Source: an uncultured Desulfobacterales bacterium (GTDB lineage: Bacteria > Desulfobacterota > Desulfobacteria > Desulfobacterales > SpSt-501). Taken from it: 37,647 nt of DNA. Location of the stretch: the NCBI GenBank assembly GCA_938048455.1, contig CALIUY010000060.1:1-37647 (forward strand), read 5' to 3'. The position numbers and the translations under genes were made by a program. Numbering within the stretch: the first letter of the stretch is position 1; every line of letters begins with the position of its first letter. Below the pieces are notes generated by a model that saw nothing but the letters and a program-made list of their open reading frames with translations, was not told the DNA's origin and made no database searches. This document shows, in pieces, positions 32,290-37,647 of the stretch.

Positions 32290-32913
32290 GGGACGTCCAT
32301 TGATATATCATTAATTTAATTCCGCCGCACTCTGCAGCATTGCCAAATCAGCCGCTCCTCCCCGCTCTGTCGGAAGGATGGCATCCGGGAGCGGGGGGAG
32401 CGTTTTTCCCACAGTTCCAGTGGCCGAAGAAGTACGGTCTCTTGCCATGCGGGCGGCGGAAGCCGCACGCGCCACCGCAGGGCTCATCGCCGAGTCCTCA
32501 ATCCGCATGGGGCAGGGATCCGAGATCGCCTCCCGCACCGCTTCGGCCTTCAGCGACGTCGAGGCCGCAATCCGCAAAGCCGCCGAGCGGATGGCCGCCA
32601 TCGCCTCCGCTTGCCAAGAACAGGCCGTCGGCATGGAGCAGATCAACCGCGCCATCGCAGAGATGGAAAAGGCAACCCAGAACTACGCCGCGACCTCCGA
32701 GGAGCTTTCCGCCTCGGCGGCCCAATTCCGGGTTCAGACCGCGCGCAGGGAGATTTCCGCGACCCACTCACCGTCGCATCGTTCCCTTCCACCGGTCGCC
32801 TTCCCCTCCTGACCCGGCAAACAAAAATTCCACACGCGGCCGCATCCATGTCCTCCGCGGACGCGAGCCTTTTTACGATGGAATCAACCAATATCTGAAT
32901 GGACGTCCCCTAA
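32286..32913. mobile_element. Inverted-repeat-bounded element (non-autonomous, MITE-like)
   Basis: TTAGGGGACGTCCATT at 32286-32301 is repeated exactly in inverse orientation at 32898-32913, with imperfect similarity continuing inward. The segment is 628 bases long and holds no transposase, only a chemotaxis-receptor fragment. Each end contains the self-complementary GGACGTCC. The ends supply the TAG stops of both flanking convergent genes. No target-site duplication is obvious. It could be a deletion derivative of a transposon or a pair of REP-like elements. Confidence 0.55.
32378..32812 (+). pseudogene. Methyl-accepting chemotaxis protein fragment
   Basis: Residues 15-117 of this frame (about 32420-32728) match the second half of an MCP signalling hairpin: VAEEVRSLAMRAAEAARATA, then LIAESSIRMGQGSEI and CQEQAVGMEQINRAIAEM with EKATQNYAATSEEL. 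The sensor, membrane and HAMP parts and the first half of the coiled coil are missing; similarity begins just at the signalling tip (the usual FAVVAEEVR is replaced by FPTVPVAEEVR). The tail after 117 is unrelated. There is no convincing ribosome site. It lies wholly within the inverted-repeat element and is almost certainly non-functional as a receptor. Confidence 0.7.
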
Positions 32914-33443
32914 TGGAGATGCTCTTTGACCGCCTGGATCAGCCTTTGGATGTCTTCGGCGCTGAGCTTTCCGTCTTTGCGGAAGATGAGTTTTCCCTCC
33001 TTGTCAAAGGCGAGCACGTTGCTGCTGTCGTCGGCGATCTTCCAGGCCTCCACGAGCACCCGTTTGTCGTCGCGCACATAAAGGGTGCGGGGATAGCGCT
33101 TCTGCTTGTCCTCGAGCGCAAGGGAAATGGCGAAATTGGGCATCCAGGTGGCCGCCATGTTGATCACGGCCACGGACTGAAACTTCTCCGCCGGAAATTT
33201 CTCCCGGTCCAGGGCTTCACTCGCCTCGTTGTTGGTGTCTTTTTCATCCGGGTCCACGTAAAACAGCACATGCACTTTGCCCTGCAGTTCGTCGCTGCGC
33301 CAGGGGCTTCCGTCCAAGCGTCCACCCAGGTTCCCCTGCAGCTCGACTCGAGGTGGAACCTGGCCCAGCTCAACCGCCTGAACCCCCAAAGGCACCGCCG
33401 CCAGCAGCACGATCGCCAGGCATGACTTTCGCACGACCTTCAT
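32910..33443 (-). CDS. YtfJ-like periplasmic thioredoxin-fold protein
   Basis: This 177-residue protein has a signal peptide (CLAIVLLAAVPLGVQA). Its mature part resembles E. coli YtfJ: a GKVHVLFYVDPDEKDTN strand-loop, the VAVINMAATW block, LYVRDDKRVLVEAWKI and VLAFDKEGKLIFRKDGKLS. YtfJ has a thioredoxin-like fold without a CxxC; here too there is no CxxC. The role of the family is unclear. ATG 33443 has AAGGAGG eight bases upstream, while a GTG at 33449 would be too close to it. Its stop TAG lies in the right inverted repeat of the adjacent element. Confidence 0.8.
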   Translation of the reverse strand: MKVVRKSCLAIVLLAAVPLGVQAVELGQVPPRVELQGNLGGRLDGSPWRSDELQGKVHVLFYVDPDEKDTNNEASEALDREKFPAEKFQSVAVINMAATWMPNFAISLALEDKQKRYPRTLYVRDDKRVLVEAWKIADDSSNVLAFDKEGKLIFRKDGKLSAEDIQRLIQAVKEHLH

Positions 33444-34361
33444 CAGCACCGCCTCCTTCCTTAGGTTTCAGATGTCTGCCGCAGCCCCGCGCGGATCGTC
33501 GGCGAGCGGCCTGAAACCGCGATCCGGCCGCTCGCCGCAACGACATCGCAAACCGAACCGCAGGCTTCGGAAGCGAAGCACCGCCGGAGTGCCGCGGTTT
33601 GGATTCCAATCCAGCCAGCCGGCGGCGCTTCACTTGCAATGATCGCCCGGCTCTACCGGCGTAGATGGAGCAAGTTTCCTTTTGAGCCAGAGACCCTCGC
33701 AACAAGCTGAAAATGAAAGAGTTTTGGAGCGTCTGAAGGAAAACGTGCCCTTCCGCAGAAGATCGCGGTAGAGGTAGCTCGCCATGACGAACGAGTAAGC
33801 GACCGGAGAGAAAATGACCGGCAAGGCCGGGAAGGATGAACGCATACCCCGCGGCATGGCATCGGTGGCAGATGGCCTTGAAACGGTAGGCAGCGCTTAA
33901 TGCTGCGACATCCGATGCAAGCGGGGCGCTCATTCGGGCCAGGCATCCTTCCGGCAGCCGTGGACGGAGAGCCTCACTGCAAGTGCGGATTCCTGCAGGC
34001 GTGATTCTCTGCGTGATGGATAAATAAAAGGGGCTATGGCCGAGAGCGATGAAGTGCCTGGCGTTACACCATGATCAAAGCCCGTTGTCAAGCCGCCGAG
34101 GAAGCGAAGCCATCGGGTCGTTTGGTTTGGGAGGCCGCCGCAAACGCAATTGCGCGGGCTTTTCCGAATGAATTGGCAAGAGCACCCCTCTTCGATCGCC
34201 GCACGGAGGAGAGCCGGCGCCGCCCCGCTCTATCGCCCCGCGCCTTCCTTTCCGCGAGGCACCCCTTAGCAGCGCTGCTCGATGAGCACCGACAGCCGGA
34301 TTCCCCGACATCCACCCCCGCACCTTCGTTGGACGAATTCCATCTAGAATTGCGGCCGTTG
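33444..34361. other. 918-base region without a supported gene
   Basis: I find no intact gene here. On the minus strand two overlapping frames (33370-33933 and 33630-33857) contain hydrophobic and aromatic-rich words (AYSFVMASYLYRDLLRKGTF) that look protein-like and could be a frame-shifted remnant. I recognise no family. The long plus-strand frame from 34071 is antisense to arsS. No tRNA-like or terminator-like structure stands out. Confidence 0.4.
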
Positions 34362-35345
34362 TTACGCGAGCGATCCTTGGCACGAGGATCCTGCCCCCGC
34401 GGTGCAGGCAAAACAGTGATTGCGCACCACGATTTCGCGATCCGCCAGACGGCCGAATTCGAAATCCTGGATATGGTTCGGTGCACCGCTGTTGACCGTG
34501 AGATCTGCGGCTTGGTTGAAGTCGCAGTCATAAAGACGGCCGTCGCAACCCACGGAAAGGGTCCGGCGACACATGAGCTTTTCCACGGTGCGGGCGTTGA
34601 ATGCACATCGGAGCATTCGCAGATAGTCCTCCAGATTTCCGCTTGCGGTCAGGTAATGCCAGTAGCGCCCGATCGGGCAGTTGACCAAGCTGAAGAGCTG
34701 GTTGAAGCTCACCCCATATCGCTGCTGCAAGATCCGCCGGTATTCCGACTCCAAAGCCGCCTGGGATCCGGGAAGAAAGGCGCCCGCCGGGTTGTGGACC
34801 AAATCCAATTTCAAGCTCCCGTCGCTTCGGCCGTATCCGATGCGGTTCAATTCCCGGATGGCCTCGATCGACCGTGGAAACGTTCCGGCTCCCCGTTGCC
34901 GCTCGGATCGCTCGGGGCGGCAGTCCGGCAACGATCCCACGAGCTCGACCCGGTTCGCCGCGAAAACCTCCATCAGAGGCCGCTGGGCAGGCTCGAGCAA
35001 TACCACCAGATTGCTGCGCACGATGAGCCGCTTTCCCAAACCGGCCAGGGACTGAACCAACCAGGCGATGTCCGGATGGAGCTCGGGGGCGCCTCCCGTG
35101 ATGTCGATGGTGCTCACTGCGGGATGCGCGGCGGCACGGATGCAGAGCTTTAAAACTTCGCGCGACATCCTTTCGGTGCGCGACGGCCCGGCCTGAACGT
35201 GACAATGTTTGCAGTTCAAATTGCACCGTCGCGTGATGTTCAATTGCAGGATTTCGACGGTTTCGGCACGCAGGGGATAAAACCCGCAGGCCTTCAGCCG
35301 ATCGATGAAGCTTTCGGTCGCCAGGGCTTGAGGATCGGCGTTCAC
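34362..35345 (-). CDS. arsS: ArsS-like radical SAM protein (arsenosugar biosynthesis type)
   Basis: This 327-residue radical SAM enzyme has the CxxxCxxC motif Cys41, Cys45 and Cys48 (CNLNCKHC), followed by a VQAGPSR-ERMS block and DITGGAPELHP. The C-terminal Cys-rich domain ends with HCFACTAGAGSSCQG (Cys311, Cys314, Cys322), as in TIGR04167/ArsS. ArsS acts on methylated arsenic to make 5-deoxy-5-dimethylarsinoyl ribosides in arsenosugar synthesis. Many homologues carry selenocysteine near this end; here Cys is used and the gene ends with TAA. The start is GTG at 35345 with AAAGGAG upstream, four bases after the peroxidase-like stop. No arsM methyltransferase is in the window, so the function here is not certain. 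Confidence 0.9.
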   Translation of the reverse strand: MNADPQALATESFIDRLKACGFYPLRAETVEILQLNITRRCNLNCKHCHVQAGPSRTERMSREVLKLCIRAAAHPAVSTIDITGGAPELHPDIAWLVQSLAGLGKRLIVRSNLVVLLEPAQRPLMEVFAANRVELVGSLPDCRPERSERQRGAGTFPRSIEAIRELNRIGYGRSDGSLKLDLVHNPAGAFLPGSQAALESEYRRILQQRYGVSFNQLFSLVNCPIGRYWHYLTASGNLEDYLRMLRCAFNARTVEKLMCRRTLSVGCDGRLYDCDFNQAADLTVNSGAPNHIQDFEFGRLADREIVVRNHCFACTAGAGSSCQGSLA

Positions 35346-35348
35346 GGA

Positions 35349-35684
35349 TTACATCTCCTTTTTTTTGATGATCTTTCGGATCTGCGTGGCATGCGCCAGG
35401 GTGTCGCCGGCGACCATCGCCGCACCGACATGCACCGCCTCCATCATCTCGTCGTTTGCCACGCCGAGCGAAAGACACTTGTGGGTATACGCATCGATGC
35501 AATAGGGGCAGTGGCGCACGGTGGCTACAGCCAGGGCAATCAGGGCCTTCTCCCGCTCCGTCAATACTCCGGCGGAAGTCGCGACGCCGTAATAATCAAA
35601 AAACTTGGCCCCGGCTTCGGGAGCGTACTCACCGATGTAGGCAAAGTCTTCAAGATCGCGCCGTTCATAGTAGGTTTCGCTCAT
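35349..35684 (-). CDS. Arsenosugar cluster-associated peroxidase-like protein (AhpD/CMD fold)
   Basis: This 111-residue protein is a small carboxymuconolactone decarboxylase/AhpD-like fold with the redox pair Cys59-Cys62 and His68 (HCPYCIDAYTH), and Glu45 in TEREKALIALA. It resembles the peroxidase-like family (TIGR04169) that regularly sits beside arsS, of which some members have selenocysteine. Here the residue is Cys. The activity is not established; the fold suggests thiol-dependent peroxide or redox relay chemistry. It lies between the flavin reductase-like gene and arsS on one minus-strand transcript, and its last codon (ATG) is followed by TAA and then the arsS ribosome site. Confidence 0.88.
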   Translation of the reverse strand: MSETYYERRDLEDFAYIGEYAPEAGAKFFDYYGVATSAGVLTEREKALIALAVATVRHCPYCIDAYTHKCLSLGVANDEMMEAVHVGAAMVAGDTLAHATQIRKIIKKKEM

Positions 35685-35734
35685 GGCCTTTTCCTTTCCA
35701 CCCTAACGGTTGAGGGATTGAAATTTGCGCGCGC

Positions 35735-37267
35735 CTACCGCCGCCAGGCCATCCAGCGTGAAAAAACCTTCCGGAGGAAAGGGGTCAGCCGGGTGCGATT
35801 GTAAGCATCTCCGAGCTGGCGCACCGCTTCGGCCTGGGTCGGATAGGGATGAACGGTGGCGGCGATCTGTTTGAGGCCTAGCCCGTGGGTCATCGCCAAC
35901 GCAATCTCGGAAATCATCTCGCCCGCATGCCGGGCCACGATCGTCGCCCCGAGAATCCGATCGCCGCCCTTGCGCACATGCACGCGGACAAACCCCCGGG
36001 TTTGTCCTTCGAGAACGGCCCGGTCCACATGGACGAGTTCCCGCGTGAAGGCTTCCACCTCGATGCCCTGCTCGGCGGCCTGCCTGGCGTACAGTCCCAC
36101 GTGGGCGATTTCCGGTTCCGTGTAGGTGCACCAGGGAATGGTCAGGGCGCTCGCCTTGGCCCGCCCGAAGAAGAGCGCGTTTCGTATCGCGGTGCGCGCC
36201 ATAAAATCGGCGGCATGGGTGAAGGGATACGCGGAGCAGATATCCCCGGCCGCGTAGATATCCGGATGGGTCGTCCGGAGATGATCGTCGACCTGAACCC
36301 CCTTTCGGGAATAGGCCACCCCGGCCGCTTCCAAACCCAAATCCTCGACATTGGGGGATCGTCCGGCGGCGACCAAAAGCTTGTCCACGACCTCCTCGCA
36401 TCTGCGCCCGTGGGATTGGACCTTGAGAAGCACCCGGCCGCCGTCCGCCTTGGTGAGCTTTAGATCCTTGCCGCAGCAGAACAGTTTCACGCCGTCCTGG
36501 AGCATGGATTCCAGAACCAGCCCGGAGGCATCGCTTTCCTCACGCGGCAGGATACCGTGGGTCGCCTCGACGAGGAACACCTCCGCGCCGAACCGCGCAA
36601 AACTCTGCGCCATCTCACAGCCGATGGGGCCGGCGCCGATCACGGCAAGCCGCTTGGGCAGCTCGGTCAAGGAGAAGAGGGTTTCGTGGGTCAGATACTT
36701 CACCTCGTCCAGCCCGGCGATCGGCGGGACCGATGGCCGGGCGCCGGTGGCGATCACCGCCTTCCGGAAGCGCAGCCGCTCACCGGCGACTTCCACCGTA
36801 TGCGAATCGACGAACCGACCGGCGCCGAGAAAGACATCAATGCCCATCTCGCTGAACCGCTTCACGGAGTCGTGCGGGGCGATCGACGCCCGCAGGCGGC
36901 GCATGCGCTCCATGACCCGGCCGAAATCGACCTGCACCCCCTCCGGCACGCGAACTCCGAACGCAGCGGCATCCCGCACCGCCGCGGCCGCCCGCGCCGC
37001 CGCGATCAGCGCTTTGGACGGGACGCAACCGAAGTTCAGGCAGTCCCCGCCCATCAGGCGGCGTTCGACCAGCGCCACTTTGGCGCCGAGGCCCGCCGCT
37101 CCGGCCGCCGTGACCAGTCCCGCCGTCCCGGCACCGATGACGACCAGGTTGTAGCGTGAAGCGGGTCGGGGATTCTTCCAGTCAGTCGGATGGACCTGCG
37201 CCACCCAGTTGCGGTTGGGCTCATCCCAGGGGCGAATCATCGGATCGTGGTTATAGGGCTCCGGCAT
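35735..37267 (-). CDS. FAD-dependent pyridine nucleotide-disulfide oxidoreductase (MerA-like)
   Basis: This 510-residue flavoprotein resembles mercuric reductase and dihydrolipoamide dehydrogenase. After a 38-residue leader come the FAD motif VVIGAGTAGL (42-51), the redox-active pair Cys76 and Cys81 in GGDCLNFGCVPSK, the NAD(P)H motif AVIGAGPIGCEMAQ, YAAGDICS, and a C-terminal VHPYPTQAEA with the His/Glu pair. It lacks the heavy-metal N-terminal domain and the C-terminal vicinal Cys pair of true MerA. Such enzymes are frequent in arsS neighbourhoods. ATG 37267 is chosen because the fold begins soon after; the 83-codon open extension upstream has no family features and crosses the promoter. 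Confidence 0.88.
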   Translation of the reverse strand: MPEPYNHDPMIRPWDEPNRNWVAQVHPTDWKNPRPASRYNLVVIGAGTAGLVTAAGAAGLGAKVALVERRLMGGDCLNFGCVPSKALIAAARAAAAVRDAAAFGVRVPEGVQVDFGRVMERMRRLRASIAPHDSVKRFSEMGIDVFLGAGRFVDSHTVEVAGERLRFRKAVIATGARPSVPPIAGLDEVKYLTHETLFSLTELPKRLAVIGAGPIGCEMAQSFARFGAEVFLVEATHGILPREESDASGLVLESMLQDGVKLFCCGKDLKLTKADGGRVLLKVQSHGRRCEEVVDKLLVAAGRSPNVEDLGLEAAGVAYSRKGVQVDDHLRTTHPDIYAAGDICSAYPFTHAADFMARTAIRNALFFGRAKASALTIPWCTYTEPEIAHVGLYARQAAEQGIEVEAFTRELVHVDRAVLEGQTRGFVRVHVRKGGDRILGATIVARHAGEMISEIALAMTHGLGLKQIAATVHPYPTQAEAVRQLGDAYNRTRLTPFLRKVFSRWMAWRR

Positions 37268-37625
37268 GGATGTCTCTCTTGAGGCAGGATTCGGGCGAAC
37301 AATGCCTTCGAAACGATACGGCCGAAAAAACCTGACAACGGCCGTTACCGCCCGACACCGGAAAGCACTCTTTCGGCGGCGGTGCGGGTGGCCCCCCGCC
37401 ATCCCCAGACCGGCGATGTCCTCGGCAAGCGATTCGAAATGGTATTCCCCCCCGGAGTAGAAAATCAAGCCGCTCCGTGGAGTAAGAAAATAGTGACGCG
37501 GGCCGGCCTGCGTCAAACCGCAGACGGTGTCGAGAAGGCGGGAAAGAAACGTGAAAGGAAACGTCCGTGAAAATTGAGGCGGTGGAGGCGGGAAAACCCG
37601 CGCGCGGCAGCCGTGGAGGCCGTCA
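37268..37625. other. Upstream region of the flavoprotein-ArsS unit
   Basis: This 358-base region has no supported gene apart from the possible start of one at its right end. It contains the candidate promoter at 37487-37516 and a leader of about 210 bases before the flavoprotein start. No riboswitch or ArsR-type inverted repeat is evident. Confidence 0.45.
37487..37516 (-). promoter_or_regulatory. Candidate promoter of the flavoprotein-peroxidase-arsS unit
   Basis: On the minus strand TTGACG (37516-37511) and TATTTT (37492-37487) are separated by 18 bases. They match five and four of six consensus bases. Confidence 0.45.
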
Positions 37626-37647
37626 TGGAAGGACTCAAAAAAGCCTC
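37626..37647 (+). CDS. Possible start of a gene running off the right edge
   Basis: ATG 37626 with GGAGG six bases upstream opens a frame (MEGLKKA) that continues to the window edge. Only seven codons are visible, so the product is unknown. It would be divergent from the flavoprotein gene. Confidence 0.3.

Noticed and set aside
34362-35684. Selenocysteine (in-frame TGA) in ArsS or the peroxidase-like protein
   Set aside because: Both conserved positions are encoded as Cys, and the genes end in TAA without a further coding extension.
37268-37516. 83-codon open extension of the MerA-like protein
   Set aside because: It has no flavoprotein features and crosses the likely promoter; the shorter form has a normal length.

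Overview
The window is a GC-rich stretch of chromosome from an anaerobic Gram-negative bacterium. The gene content fits the former Deltaproteobacteria (Desulfobacterota), but there is no rRNA or other strong marker, so this placement is an inference. It rests on an LpxL-type acyltransferase (Gram-negative envelope), two oxygen-sensitive metabolic enzymes (aldehyde:ferredoxin oxidoreductase and a glycyl-radical enzyme with its activase), a sulfide-dependent type Thi4, a short-spaced ThiC iron-sulfur motif, and a TAXI-type TRAP transporter. I saw no tRNA, rRNA, CRISPR array, intact transposase or prophage.

Layout. 1-5979 (+): end of a surface-glycan locus with the tail of an AONS/serine-palmitoyltransferase-like enzyme, a NeuB-type nonulosonate synthase, a short-chain dehydrogenase, a NeuA-type cytidylyltransferase and two tandem paralogous surface-carbohydrate proteins. 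5985-9475 (-): a two-gene unit of a PEP-synthase-like protein without the usual C-terminal TIM barrel and a secreted protein. 9665-11557 (+): a tungsten/molybdenum aldehyde oxidoreductase. Then an LpxL-like acyltransferase (-), a UspA protein (+) and the helicase HrpB (-). 16119-20764 (+): carB followed by a PurF-like protein whose N-terminal catalytic Cys is Gly. 20784-24846 (-): a translationally coupled GntR/FadR-type regulator, glycyl-radical enzyme and activase, with a promoter and a perfect TGGTnnnACCA operator in front. 24909-27270 (-): a TPP riboswitch with terminator, thi4 and thiC. 27303-28120 (-): a DUF2007-like protein and an AbrB-like small regulator separated by a bidirectional terminator. 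28701-32289 (+): a TRAP locus (TAXI binding protein, lipoprotein, fused permease) punctuated by hairpins. 32286-32913: a 628-bp segment bounded by 16-bp inverted repeats and carrying a broken chemotaxis-receptor fragment. 32910-33443 (-): a YtfJ-like thioredoxin-fold protein. 34362-37267 (-): a flavin disulfide oxidoreductase, a peroxidase-like protein and ArsS, resembling part of an arsenosugar cluster.

The most unusual items are the PEP-synthase-like/secreted pair, the glycyl-radical enzyme with Ala where the lyases and dehydratases have Glu, the glutaminase-dead PurF homologue next to carB, and the inverted-repeat element whose two ends supply the stop codons of both flanking convergent genes. 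No fully new multi-gene system can be proven from the sequence alone.
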